This document shows positions 10,501 through 18,476 of a stretch of 64,000 nucleotides of DNA, one piece after another (the stretch's first letter is position 1; the number at the start of each line of letters is the position of its first letter). The position numbers were made by a program, and so were the translations under genes. Origin of the DNA: Clostridium swellfunianum (GTDB taxonomy: Bacteria > Bacillota > Clostridia > Clostridiales > Clostridiaceae); contig NZ_JAMOFV010000006.1 of the NCBI RefSeq assembly GCF_023656515.1, positions 520,025 through 584,024 of the forward strand, written 5' to 3'. The notes under the pieces were generated by a model. The model saw only the letters and a list, made by a program, of their open reading frames with translations. It did not search any database and was not told where the DNA came from.

Positions 10501-10882
10501 TTTGGATGGACAGACTAAGATTGAAGCTAGAGGAACCATGGTTAAGGAATTTAATGAAGGCAAGTCAAATGTATTTCTAATCTCTCTTAAGGCTGGAGGC
10601 ACAGGACTTAATTTGATTGGTGCTGATGTGGTTATACACTTTGACCCTTGGTGGAATCCAGCTGTTGAGGATCAAGCTACAGATAGAGCCCATAGAATTG
10701 GCCAGCAAAAAACTGTTGAGGTTATAAAACTTATTGCGCAGGGAACAATAGAAGAAAAAATATATAACCTTCAGGAAAAGAAGAAGGATATAATAAAATC
10801 GGTTATGAGTGAAGAAAGCAGTGAAGAAAGTTTGATTTCACAAATGACTCAAGAGGAAATTGAGGAGCTGTTTAAGCTTTAA
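7598..10882 (+). CDS. SWIM-domain SNF2-family helicase/ATPase
   Basis: A 1094-residue protein. A SWIM zinc finger (CDC..CKH, residues ~79-93) is followed by a long bacterial SNF2 N-terminal region and the two RecA-like lobes. Walker A is DEMGLGKTLQT (~residue 651), motif II is DEAQ (~753), and motif VI is QATDRAHRIGQQ (~1026). These are ATP-dependent double-stranded-DNA translocases; the clostridial versions have no well-defined partner. It is a cytoplasmic, stand-alone gene. The start is the ATG following a GAAAGGATG ribosome-binding site. Confidence 0.93.
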   Translation: MFEIDEQNLKGSCGNVIFARGLDMYLRNKVRRVDVEIESDGEGADNVLSLNSLVESSFGRDNYEVEVEINDRTRRIKYSCDCEYAQSSEQMCKHTVAVLLKWKREKESIMRRNDFFTSARTNQFIEYMKSIMANSHSNHKELNMEVKYELDTFGKKHSIELKIGEERSYVVKNMRSFLQSITNDEELEFGKNFAFDPRLHDFNEIDKKIIELLMEIYEIDKSIAANNGGFGFHYGSSSGIFSGKKVYLTELQAKRFFDIVKHRSFDAEIKGETLREIYILEQDLPLEFDLKLKKDTLVIEPGKEIPLPITDDGAYFFYRNNIYHPSSQQSKLYLPFYNELIKSKNRTIVFSKQDIDKAASYVIPTMKAISKKINLDKKLEDRFLEEPLKIVAYLDKENEGISASVAFEYGNHQINPVSEKDTIEDGRVLIRDMQKELQFIGLIKSMGFYEDRPKFTLTSEEALLDFMSEGIGKLQELADVYYSESFKGIKIYSSANIKSSIKLNDEDLLEFSFNIEGIDRSELKEVLSAIKQKKKYFKLRKGGFVALQSKELQDIGNMVEFLDIKESDLEKDQIILSKYNALYIDQNLKSNNITYVERNKKFRELVNNIREVQELDFKVPEHLEDVMRGYQKFGFKWLKTLASCGFGGILADEMGLGKTLQTIAFIEADIIESGSNKKPSMVVAPSSLVYNWKSEIEKFAPSLKTLVVSGSKDEREEKRKEIEEADVVITSYPLIRRDIEEYKEISFRYCILDEAQQIKNPTSINAQSVKEIKAEGYFALTGTPIENTLTELWSIFDFLMPGYLLSHGKFLKKYETPIVKNKDMIALEQLNKHVKPFILRRLKKDVVKELPPKIEHKLIVEMTEEQKKLYAAYIAEAKSEIDSEIREKGFNKSKIKILSTLTRLRQICCDPSVFVENYQGESGKLEALDNILEETINEGHRILLFSQFTTVLKNIAKRLDNNNVDYMYLDGQTKIEARGTMVKEFNEGKSNVFLISLKAGGTGLNLIGADVVIHFDPWWNPAVEDQATDRAHRIGQQKTVEVIKLIAQGTIEEKIYNLQEKKKDIIKSVMSEESSEESLISQMTQEEIEELFKL

Positions 10883-10890
10883 TTAAGGCG

Positions 10891-10940
10891 TATCTTCTTA
10901 TCATGATATCAAGAAAAGAAGATATCATGATAAGAAGATA
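10891..10940. repeat. Perfect 20-bp inverted repeat after the SNF2 gene
   Basis: Arms 10891-10910 and 10921-10940 (TATCTTCTTATCATGATATC and its exact complement) with a 10-base loop. No T-run follows directly, so it may be an atypical terminator of the helicase gene or an element of another kind. Confidence 0.7.
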
Positions 10941-11044
10941 TCGCGATATCTAGATTTCAAGATAAAAACTTATATTGTTAAGTAGTGTAATTCCGCAGAC
11001 AGCTTTAAAAATAGGCAGTTTATATAAAAAATAAATCAACGATA

Positions 11045-11073
11045 TTGACATAATAAGCTGTTTGGAATATTAT
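11045..11073 (+). promoter_or_regulatory. SigA-type promoter of metG
   Basis: TTGACA at 11045-11050, a 17-base spacer, and TATTAT at 11068-11073, just before the T-box leader. Confidence 0.75.
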
Positions 11074-11086
11074 AATATATAAATAA

Positions 11087-11460
11087 ATGCAGTGATAAGA
11101 AGAGTAGCGAGTGAAAGTTTCTTAAAGAGAGCTGGGAAAGGTGAAAGCCAGCGGCACGGAAGCTTGTGAACATGGCCTTTGAGCAGATTGTCTGAAGTTA
11201 AGTAGGGCAGTACGGCAGCAACCGTTATATTGCAGGGTGATAAAAGTTCTTATAAATATCAAAGTAAATCGGCAATTTAATCTTCGTAAAAATCGTAGAA
11301 ACATCGATATTTTGCTTGATTATATAGCTATTTACTAATTGAATTTATACAAACAGAGTCACTTATTGAGTTATCTATGGCGACATAGATATAAATTAGA
11401 GTGGTAACGCGTATATAGCGCCTCTATGTGGATTCTTCCGCATAGAGGCTTTTTATTTTT
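11087..11460 (+). promoter_or_regulatory. Methionine T-box leader of metG
   Basis: A tRNA-sensing riboswitch. Stem I has AGAGAGC..GGTGAAAGCCAGC and a specifier region GAACATGGCCTTTGAGC, in which ATG reads as the Met specifier codon. The T-box core is AGAGTGGTAACGCG at 11398-11412. The terminator stem CCTCTATGTGG / CCGCATAGAGG (11421-11448) ends in a T-run. Uncharged tRNA-Met should stabilise the antiterminator and allow metG transcription. The specifier matches the downstream gene. Confidence 0.93.
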
Positions 11461-11504
11461 CTTGCATACCAAAAACAAAAATGGAAAAGATTAAAATATT
11501 ATAC

Positions 11505-11582
11505 GGAGGTTAAAGTCCTAAATGGACTTTAACGAGTAGTTTGCGAGCGGAGCGAGTGGTTTTAAACTACTCAGTGCTTCCG
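11505..11582 (+). repeat. Double-hairpin element R5 in the metG leader
   Basis: Two adjacent hairpins, TTAAAGTCC-TAAAT-GGACTTTAA (11510-11532) and GAGTAGTTT..AAACTACTC (11534-11571), enclosed by a short outer pair GGAG/CTTCC. The layout and the TAAAT loop recur at the tip of element R3 (7290-7358). It lies between the T-box terminator and the metG ribosome-binding site, so it is transcribed in the metG mRNA. Confidence 0.65.
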
Positions 11583-11601
11583 ACTAAGAGGAGGAAAAAA
11601 T

Positions 11602-13536
11602 ATGACAAAGAAACCATATTACATCACAACACCAATATACTATCCATCAGCAAATCTTCACATAGGAAACACCTACACAACAGTAGCTGCTGATGCATTG
11701 GCTAGATTTAAAAGGCTTACAGGCTATGAAGTATTCTTCTTAACTGGAACAGATGAGCACGGTGAAAAGATACAAAGAATAGCTGAAGGCAAAGGGGTTA
11801 CACCAAAGGCTTATGTAGACGAAATAGTAGCAGGAATAAAAGAGCTTTGGAAGCTTATGAACATAAGCTATGACAAGTTTATAAGAACAACTGATAACTA
11901 TCATGAAAAAGCAGTACAAAAAATATTTAATCAGCTTTATGAGCAAGGAGATATTTACAAGAGCTCTTACGAAGGTCATTACTGCATACCATGCGAATCC
12001 TTCTGGACTGAAACTCAGCTTGTAAATGGAAATTGCCCAGACTGCGGAAGACCAGTTGAAAAGAAAACAGAAGAAGCATATTTCTTTAAAATGTCAAAAT
12101 ACGCTGACAGACTTATTGAGTATATAGAAACTCACCCAGAGTTTATTCAGCCTGAATCAAGAAAGAATGAAATGCTGAATAACTTCTTGAGACCAGGACT
12201 TCAAGATCTTTGCGTATCAAGAACTACTTTTAATTGGGGTATTCCAGTAGAATTTGATCCAGGTCATGTAGTTTATGTTTGGGTAGATGCATTATCAAAC
12301 TATATAACAGCACTTGGCTATAACAACAATGTTGATGTTGAGCTTTATGACAAGTTCTGGCCAGCAGATGTTCACCTAATAGGAAAGGATATCTTAAGAT
12401 TCCACACAATTTACTGGCCAATTATGCTGATGGCTTTAAATATTCCGCTTCCAAAGCAGGTATTTGGACACGGCTGGCTTTTAGTAGATGGCGGAAAGAT
12501 GTCAAAATCAAAGGGCAATGTTGTAGACCCAGTGGTACTCGCAGAGCACTTTGGCGTTGATGCAATAAGATACTATTTATTAAGAGAAATACCATTTGGT
12601 TCAGATGGATTATTCAACAATGAAATATTTATAAAGAAAATAAATTCAGATTTAGCTAACGACCTTGGAAATCTTCTATCAAGAACTGTAGCAATGATAG
12701 AAAAATACTTTGAAGGAGTTATACCAGCACCAACAGCTAAGGAAGCAATAGATGACGAGCTTATAGGCTTAGCACTTGAAACTCCAAAGAAGGTTGAAGC
12801 TCATATAGATAACTTAAGAATTCCAGAAGCTTTAGCAGAAATATGGACACTAATTAGAAGAGCTAACAAGTATATAGATGAAACAACACCATGGATACTT
12901 GCAAAGGATGAAAGCAAGAAGGAAAGACTAGGAACAGTGCTTTACAACCTAGCTGAAACACTAAGATTCTCTTCGGTATTAATTTCTTCTTTCTTACCTC
13001 AAACAAGTGAGAAGCTTAATGAGCAGCTAAATGTTAACCTAACAGCTTGGGATACTTTATCGGCTTTTGATGGTACTGAAGCAAATGCTAAGGTTAAAAA
13101 AGGAGAGGCTATATTCCCAAGAATAGATGTGGAAGCTAAGCTTAAGGAGCTTGAAGCTTTAAAGGAAATTAAGGAAGAGCCAAAGCAGAGCATGCAGCCG
13201 CTTAAGGAAGAAATAACTATAGATGACTTTGAAAAAGTTGACTTAAGAGTGGTTAAGGTATTAGCCTGTGAGCCAATAAAGGGAGCAAAGAAGCTTCTAA
13301 AGCTTAAGGTTGATTTAGCTGGCGAAGAAAGACAGGTGGTTTCAGGTATAGCTCAATACTACAAGCCAGAAGACTTAGTTGGAAAGTATGTAGTATTAGT
13401 TGCAAACCTAAAGCCTGTAACATTAAGAGGGGAACTCTCACAGGGTATGATACTTGCAGCTTCAACAGATGATGACAGCAAGCTGTTCACTGTAAGCATC
13501 CCAGGTGAACTTCCAACTGGAAGCCAAGTAAGATAA
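11602..13536 (+). CDS. metG: Methionyl-tRNA synthetase
   Basis: A 644-residue class I aminoacyl-tRNA synthetase that charges tRNA-Met. The HIGH motif appears as HIGN (~residue 21), the zinc knuckle is CIPC..CPDC (~residues 127-148), and KMSKSKG lies at ~299. A C-terminal EMAP/Trbp-type tRNA-binding domain (residues ~540-644: VDLRVVKVLACEPIKGAKKLLKLKVDLAG) makes it the homodimeric long form. The ATG follows AGGAGGA. The T-box upstream fits this product. Confidence 0.98.
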   Translation: MTKKPYYITTPIYYPSANLHIGNTYTTVAADALARFKRLTGYEVFFLTGTDEHGEKIQRIAEGKGVTPKAYVDEIVAGIKELWKLMNISYDKFIRTTDNYHEKAVQKIFNQLYEQGDIYKSSYEGHYCIPCESFWTETQLVNGNCPDCGRPVEKKTEEAYFFKMSKYADRLIEYIETHPEFIQPESRKNEMLNNFLRPGLQDLCVSRTTFNWGIPVEFDPGHVVYVWVDALSNYITALGYNNNVDVELYDKFWPADVHLIGKDILRFHTIYWPIMLMALNIPLPKQVFGHGWLLVDGGKMSKSKGNVVDPVVLAEHFGVDAIRYYLLREIPFGSDGLFNNEIFIKKINSDLANDLGNLLSRTVAMIEKYFEGVIPAPTAKEAIDDELIGLALETPKKVEAHIDNLRIPEALAEIWTLIRRANKYIDETTPWILAKDESKKERLGTVLYNLAETLRFSSVLISSFLPQTSEKLNEQLNVNLTAWDTLSAFDGTEANAKVKKGEAIFPRIDVEAKLKELEALKEIKEEPKQSMQPLKEEITIDDFEKVDLRVVKVLACEPIKGAKKLLKLKVDLAGEERQVVSGIAQYYKPEDLVGKYVVLVANLKPVTLRGELSQGMILAASTDDDSKLFTVSIPGELPTGSQVR

Positions 13537-13550
13537 TAAACAAAGTATTT

Positions 13551-13580
13551 TAGACGCGAATAAATTTCGCGTCTATTTTT
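13551..13580 (+). terminator. Intrinsic terminator after metG
   Basis: TAGACGCGA / TCGCGTCTA stem followed by a T-run (ATTTTTAT). Confidence 0.85.
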
Positions 13581-13676
13581 ATAATTTTGGTATAAGTATT
13601 GGCAATTCTAGTGTTATTAATTGGACAAGTTGGTTATAATATATATAATAAATATCTAATTTGGGGTGCATGCTTA

Positions 13677-14354
13677 ATGAAACATCTAAAAATAATTTTA
13701 TCGGGAATATTAGCTCTTGCGTTAATTGGCACAGTTTACTATGGGAATATGCAAATTACTAAAAGACACAAGGTGCTTTCAGAATTAAGAGAAAATCTAG
13801 AGTCAATGCCAAAATCAAACAAGATTAAGGAAGAAAAGTTATCAGTTGAAGAAAAGACAGCAACTGATGCTGCTGTTGAACAGGGTGAAGAAAATAAGAA
13901 AGAAGCTGAAGAAGCAAAACAAAATACAAGCGTAGAAACTAATACTGTGAAAACTGATAACACAAAAACCACTAAGAAAAAAACTAGTACAACCACGAAA
14001 AAAACTGAAATAAATAATCCTCAGCAGGATAACGCAGCAAAAACTCCAAGTACATCTGATTCTAGCTCTGCTCCTGTGCAGAATACAGAACCAAAACCAG
14101 ATAATTCAAATGAACAAACTGCGCAGCCTACAGAACCTCAACCGCCAGCTAAGCAGCCAGAAGAAAATTCAGGAACACCTTCAACGACGCCAACTGATAA
14201 CTCAGGTAAGCCAGTGGATGGAAGTGGTAGCAATCCAACCGAAAATGTGACGCCAACAAATACTACACCGCCAGCAAGCAGCACACAAAACCCTACGGAA
14301 ACTTCACAAGTTAAACAAGAAGGCACTACGGGGGGAAATGTTGTAAGTCAGTAA
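13677..14354 (+). CDS. Small membrane-anchored Thr/Ser/Pro-rich protein (unknown)
   Basis: I do not recognise the family. It has one N-terminal membrane segment (ILSGILALALIGTVYY) and a short basic/coiled stretch (KRHKVLSELRENLES). A ~170-residue low-complexity tail follows, rich in Thr, Ser, Pro, Glu, Lys and Asn, and probably lies outside the membrane as a stalk. The ATG at 13677 follows TTGGGGTG; an upstream extension to 13599 has no ribosome-binding site. The next gene (14486) has the same layout, so the two are probably paralogues. No cell-wall anchor or catalytic motif is visible. Confidence 0.7.
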   Translation: MKHLKIILSGILALALIGTVYYGNMQITKRHKVLSELRENLESMPKSNKIKEEKLSVEEKTATDAAVEQGEENKKEAEEAKQNTSVETNTVKTDNTKTTKKKTSTTTKKTEINNPQQDNAAKTPSTSDSSSAPVQNTEPKPDNSNEQTAQPTEPQPPAKQPEENSGTPSTTPTDNSGKPVDGSGSNPTENVTPTNTTPPASSTQNPTETSQVKQEGTTGGNVVSQ

Positions 14355-14485
14355 ACCCATAATATTAGAGAATAGAACTTTGATACATAATTGGAACCTT
14401 AGTGCAATAACTTCTTAAAAGTTGAAATATCTCTATATTCTGTTATAATTTAATATAGAGACATGTTATCAGGAGAGTGGATATT

Positions 14486-14833
14486 ATGAAAAGCAAACGA
14501 ATCGCAACGTCAGGCTTTATTTTATTACTAACAGTGGCGCTTTTTTTTACAATTATAGTAGGCAATAAAAAATATGCTAAGGCACAACAAGAGCTTAGTA
14601 CATTAAAGGAATCCATAACTACTTCAGTTCCAAAGGTAGAAGAAAAACCAAAAGAGGATGCTGAAATTGAAGAGAAAAGCACTACCGAAACTAAGATCAA
14701 TGGTACTAACTCAAATTCAACTACTTCCGGCAATAAAACAAGTACAAGCAGTAAGACAAACACTCAGTCTCAAACAACAAAGTCAGGTTCGACAAGTACT
14801 CAAACTAAAACAAATACAAATACAAAAAGATAA
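14486..14833 (+). CDS. Small membrane-anchored Ser/Thr-rich protein, paralogue of the preceding gene
   Basis: A 115-residue protein with an N-terminal membrane segment (FILLLTVALFFTIIV), a short helix (KKYAKAQQELSTLKESI) and a Ser/Thr/Asn/Lys-rich tail ending in TNTNTKR. The arrangement copies the protein at 13677, with the helix aligning to HKVLSELRENLES. The chosen ATG has AGGAG ten bases upstream; a GTG at 14477 is possible but sits on the ribosome-binding site. Function unknown; probably an envelope protein. Confidence 0.65.
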   Translation: MKSKRIATSGFILLLTVALFFTIIVGNKKYAKAQQELSTLKESITTSVPKVEEKPKEDAEIEEKSTTETKINGTNSNSTTSGNKTSTSSKTNTQSQTTKSGSTSTQTKTNTNTKR

Positions 14834-14844
14834 GCTTAATTAGA

Positions 14845-14880
14845 AGATAATTCATTAATATGATGAATTATCTTTTTTAT
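14845..14880 (+). terminator. Intrinsic terminator
   Basis: GATAATTCAT / ATGAATTATC stem followed by TTTTTTAT, just after the small Ser/Thr-rich gene. Confidence 0.8.
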
Positions 14881-15035
14881 TTATCATAAATTCCCTGCCT
14901 CTTCTTAGGCAAGTAAACCCTTGATACTTTCAATTATTCTGTAATATAATTAACCAATAAAGAAGAAAAATGCTGAAAAAACAGTTATACATAAAAAATA
15001 AAGCAAGTATTGCTGGTTTTAGGGGGGGTGAGTGA

Positions 15036-18000
15036 ATGAAGGGTTTTTTTAGAATTAAATCATGCTTAATTGCTATTATCTTTGCAATGCTAGCATGCAA
15101 TTTTCTATACTTAGAAAAAGTTTATGCTTCGGATAGTTCATATTTGACAGGCATTAATGGTGGACAAGTATTTAATGAAAACAATCATGAGTACATGATT
15201 ATCAATCAGATTATGACCTGGGAAGAGGCTAAAAGATATAGCGAAAGTAAAAGTGGATACCTGGCAACTATTACTTCAGAGGAAGAAAGGTTGTTTATAC
15301 AAGAATTAACGGCTTCTCAGGGAACTTTGAATTCCTATTGGCTTGGCGCATCAGATGAAGAAAAAGAGGAAGAATGGAAATGGATAACTGGCGAACCTTT
15401 TTCTTTTGCAAATTGGGCTTATGGAGAACCTAACAATGCTTTAGGTAAGCATAGTGAAAATCATCTGGTTTTTTCAAAAAGCAGTGGACATTGGAATGAC
15501 GAAAAGGGAACGAATCTAACTAATGGATTTGTAGTTGAGTGGGACTCTCAAAGGGACATTCAAAATGCAGATGTTAATATGGATGGGGCAGTAGATATAC
15601 TTGACCTTGGATTAGTTGCCAAAAGATATAATGGGAATGAGCAAATATATGATATTAATAAGGATGGAGTAGTAGATATATATGACTTGGTAAAAATATC
15701 AAAAAAGTTATCCGTTCTTTACAAGGAAAATAACAGTATATCCATAGGGAATACTTTCGGTAATGCAATGAATTCGGGAATTGCAGCAAAGGATGATAAA
15801 TATATTTATTATAGAAACGATAGCGATGGAGGGAAGCTATATAAAACAGATTTCCAAGGTATACTTTCAACAAAGCTAAGCGATGATGCAATTTATCACA
15901 TAAATGTAATTGGAAATTGGATTTATTATAGAAATGATTCTGATGAAGGAAAGCTTTATAAAATAAGAACTGATGGTACAGACAGAATTAGGCTTGCAGA
16001 CGACAAATATACAAGTCTCACAGTATCAGGTCAGTGGATTTATTATTCTAATGGCTCCGATGGGTTTAAACCTTATAAGATTAAGACAAATGGAGCTGAG
16101 AGACAAAAGCTGACAGATGAAAGCGTAAGTCTCTTGGGACTAGTTGGCACAGAATTATTTTATTTGAATACCTCTGACAATAATAGGATTTATAAAGTAA
16201 ATGTAGACGGGACAAACAGAATTAGGTTATCTGATGATTCTATTTTCAGATATACAATATGGCAGGATAAAATATATTATATTAACAAAGATGATAATAA
16301 TTTCGTATATAGAATGGATATAACAGGGAAAAACAAGCAAAAGTTTTGGGCAGAAAGTGTGCTAAATCTAAACACATCGGAAGGATATCTTTATTACAGC
16401 AGCGCAGAGGATGGAAGCCTTTACAGATTAAATCTACAAAGTAAAAGTAAATATAGAATAGGCTACGAAATAGCGACACAAAATGGACAACCAAATCCTT
16501 TAAATATAATAAATAATTGGATTTATTATGGTAATGGGGCTGATGGGGGAAAGCTATATAAAATAACTTCTGAAGGAGCCTTAAAACAAGCTGTAGACAA
16601 CTATAAGGTTTATCAAAATAACTCTCTGGTTAAAGAATTTAACAATCAGAGTGAAGCGATAAATTATGCAAGTCAGCTTGATCATAGTAAGGTTGTAGGG
16701 GCAAACGCAAAGGTTGTTTGGCACAACTACCCTATGTACAAAGTATATGATGGGGGTGTACTAAGTAAGGAATTTCCTTCGGATAATCTTTTCAAGGTTA
16801 TAGAGTATGCGAGAACGCTTACAAGCGGACGAGTGATTAAAATTGCCAGTGATGCTAGAGATGGAGATTTATTGTGGAGTAAAGGAAGATACAGAGTATT
16901 TCGCTATCAGGAATTGATGAAATTGTTTGATAGTGAAAATGATGCTAAAGCTTATGGTTCTACTATTGACCATGCTGCAGTTATTGATATGAATGGTCAA
17001 AATAAGTGGAATAACTACCCAGACTTTAAGGTTTATGAAAGCGGCAGGTTTTCGGGAGAATACAAGACCTTAGCAGAAGCAATTCAAGCAGCTTCAAGTA
17101 AAACAAATTCTACCGCCTTTAAAGAGGATAGTATTTTTAGCAGTCCTACAGTAGAAGCTTGGAGCAATAGATCAAAGAAATACTATGTATATAACGATGA
17201 GGTTTTATTAAATTCCTTTGATAGTGTAAATGATAGTTTAATCTTTGCTCAGCAAAGCAGTAATAGAACAGTGATAGATTCAGCGGGTATAACTTTATGG
17301 AATTCCAGCAATAGCCTAAAAGGCTTTGTTACCTCAGTTAGTACACCTTTAAATGTGCGAAGCGGAGCAGGAACTACTAATTCCATAATTGGAAAACTTA
17401 ATTACTTAAATGGGGTTGAAATAACAAATGTGTTAACGGGCTGGTATCAAATAAAATATGGAACAGGCATAGGCTATGTATCAGCTGCGTATATTGAAAT
17501 AGGTGCTGCACAAAGACGTCAAGATATAATTAAAATTGCCATTGGAATAACTTCTAAATTTGAAGGGGAAGGTTATACAGCAATTGCAGGTAATTTTGAT
17601 GGACAAGGTTTATCTGTAGGTATACTGCAATGGAACATAGGTACTGGTACACTTCAGCCTCTTTTAAGAAGAATGGATACTGAATACAATCAAATAATGA
17701 GAAATATATTTGGAACTAACTATGACAGCATTCATTTAATGCTTGATAAAAGCCGAGCTGATCAATTGGCTTGGGCGGTAAGTATAAATAATTCATTAAA
17801 TAAAATCATTGAACCTTGGCGTACACAGATTTATAATCTTTGCAGTACACCGGAGTATCAGCAGATACAAAGGGATGCAACGGCAACTTATACAAGCAAA
17901 GCTGCAAGTATTACTTATACCTATAATCTTAAAAGCACCAGAGCTTATGCTTTAGCCTTTGATATAGCAACTCAAAATGGTGCTGTAAACTCTACAGCTG

Positions 18001-18218
18001 CAGCAACTATAAGTCAAGCGCAGCAGCAGAGGCCTAATATGACTGAAAAAGAACTTCTCACTGTAATTGCTAATGCTGTAGCTGACGCTGCAAATCCAGC
18101 ATATACTGAGGATGTTCGATCAAGAAAGTTATGTATTGTTAATGGCAGCGGTATTGTACACAGGACACAATTTTACCTGGACAGAGATTATGGTCTAAGT
18201 GATGAATCATGGAGATAA
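15036..18218 (+). CDS. Secreted C-type lectin / dockerin / propeller / SH3b / lysozyme-like protein
   Basis: A 1060-residue exported protein. A signal peptide (CLIAIIFAMLACNFLYLEKVYA) leads to a C-type lectin domain (residues ~45-172) with the Ca2+-site EPN and WND motifs typical of mannose/GlcNAc binding. Next come a two-EF-hand dockerin-like pair (DVNMDGAVDILDL, DINKDGVVDIYDL; ~178-232), about six IYYxNxxDxxKLYKI propeller blades (DUF5050-like, ~240-520), and four ~70-residue repeats containing YxVY..F.S..A and WNNYP (~525-760). An SH3b domain (VSTPLNVRSGAG; ~765-820) precedes a C-terminal domain with FEGEGY..GNFDGQGLSVGILQWN, which resembles lysozyme-like peptidoglycan domains. It probably binds glycans and acts on the cell wall; catalysis is inferred. 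Alone in its transcript. Confidence 0.82.
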   Translation: MKGFFRIKSCLIAIIFAMLACNFLYLEKVYASDSSYLTGINGGQVFNENNHEYMIINQIMTWEEAKRYSESKSGYLATITSEEERLFIQELTASQGTLNSYWLGASDEEKEEEWKWITGEPFSFANWAYGEPNNALGKHSENHLVFSKSSGHWNDEKGTNLTNGFVVEWDSQRDIQNADVNMDGAVDILDLGLVAKRYNGNEQIYDINKDGVVDIYDLVKISKKLSVLYKENNSISIGNTFGNAMNSGIAAKDDKYIYYRNDSDGGKLYKTDFQGILSTKLSDDAIYHINVIGNWIYYRNDSDEGKLYKIRTDGTDRIRLADDKYTSLTVSGQWIYYSNGSDGFKPYKIKTNGAERQKLTDESVSLLGLVGTELFYLNTSDNNRIYKVNVDGTNRIRLSDDSIFRYTIWQDKIYYINKDDNNFVYRMDITGKNKQKFWAESVLNLNTSEGYLYYSSAEDGSLYRLNLQSKSKYRIGYEIATQNGQPNPLNIINNWIYYGNGADGGKLYKITSEGALKQAVDNYKVYQNNSLVKEFNNQSEAINYASQLDHSKVVGANAKVVWHNYPMYKVYDGGVLSKEFPSDNLFKVIEYARTLTSGRVIKIASDARDGDLLWSKGRYRVFRYQELMKLFDSENDAKAYGSTIDHAAVIDMNGQNKWNNYPDFKVYESGRFSGEYKTLAEAIQAASSKTNSTAFKEDSIFSSPTVEAWSNRSKKYYVYNDEVLLNSFDSVNDSLIFAQQSSNRTVIDSAGITLWNSSNSLKGFVTSVSTPLNVRSGAGTTNSIIGKLNYLNGVEITNVLTGWYQIKYGTGIGYVSAAYIEIGAAQRRQDIIKIAIGITSKFEGEGYTAIAGNFDGQGLSVGILQWNIGTGTLQPLLRRMDTEYNQIMRNIFGTNYDSIHLMLDKSRADQLAWAVSINNSLNKIIEPWRTQIYNLCSTPEYQQIQRDATATYTSKAASITYTYNLKSTRAYALAFDIATQNGAVNSTAAATISQAQQQRPNMTEKELLTVIANAVADAANPAYTEDVRSRKLCIVNGSGIVHRTQFYLDRDYGLSDESWR

Positions 18219-18234
18219 ATATAGATTAAATTTT

Positions 18235-18264
18235 CCCGAAGCAGATAAAAGCTTCGGGTTTTTA
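18235..18264 (+). terminator. Intrinsic terminator after the lectin gene
   Basis: CCCGAAGC / GCTTCGGG stem with an 8-base loop followed by TTTTTAT. Confidence 0.88.
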
Positions 18265-18293
18265 TCATTCAAAGCAATTATAGCTATTCCCCC

Positions 18294-18451
18294 TTGACTA
18301 ATTCAGAGTAAAATAGTAGGATATACATATAAAATGAATTCAGAGTGGAACAATCGGATATAATAAGGATAAGTGGTAAAATTTGATTTAAATCACATAA
18401 AAATTTCTAATACTATTTTACAATAAAAGTAGAGTAAAATAGTCGGATATG
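18294..18451 (+). promoter_or_regulatory. suf promoter region with three direct repeats
   Basis: Three copies of a ~25-bp sequence lie at 18301-18325, 18338-18362 and 18427-18451. They share GAGTAAAATAGTNGGATAT; the middle copy diverges to GAGTGGAACAATCGGATAT. TTGACT at 18294-18299 with TAGGAT 17 bases on places copy 1 over the core promoter, as an operator would. An IscR/Rrf2-type Fe-S-sensing repressor is a plausible ligand, but no such gene is in the window. Confidence 0.6.
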
Positions 18452-18476
18452 ATAATGAAAAAGGAGATATAAGGTC

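Noticed and set aside
11122-11304. 60-codon minus-strand ORF
   Set aside because: It lies wholly within the metG T-box leader, whose conserved RNA motifs explain the sequence.
14443-14763. 106-codon minus-strand ORF over the small Ser/Thr-rich gene
   Set aside because: The hydrophobic translation is the complement of a Ser/Thr/Lys-rich tail; the plus-strand gene has the ribosome-binding site and terminator.
15655-15891. Minus-strand ORFs within the lectin/propeller gene (also 16282-16494)
   Set aside because: They are shadows of the repeated IYY/NDxD blade codons; no start signals.
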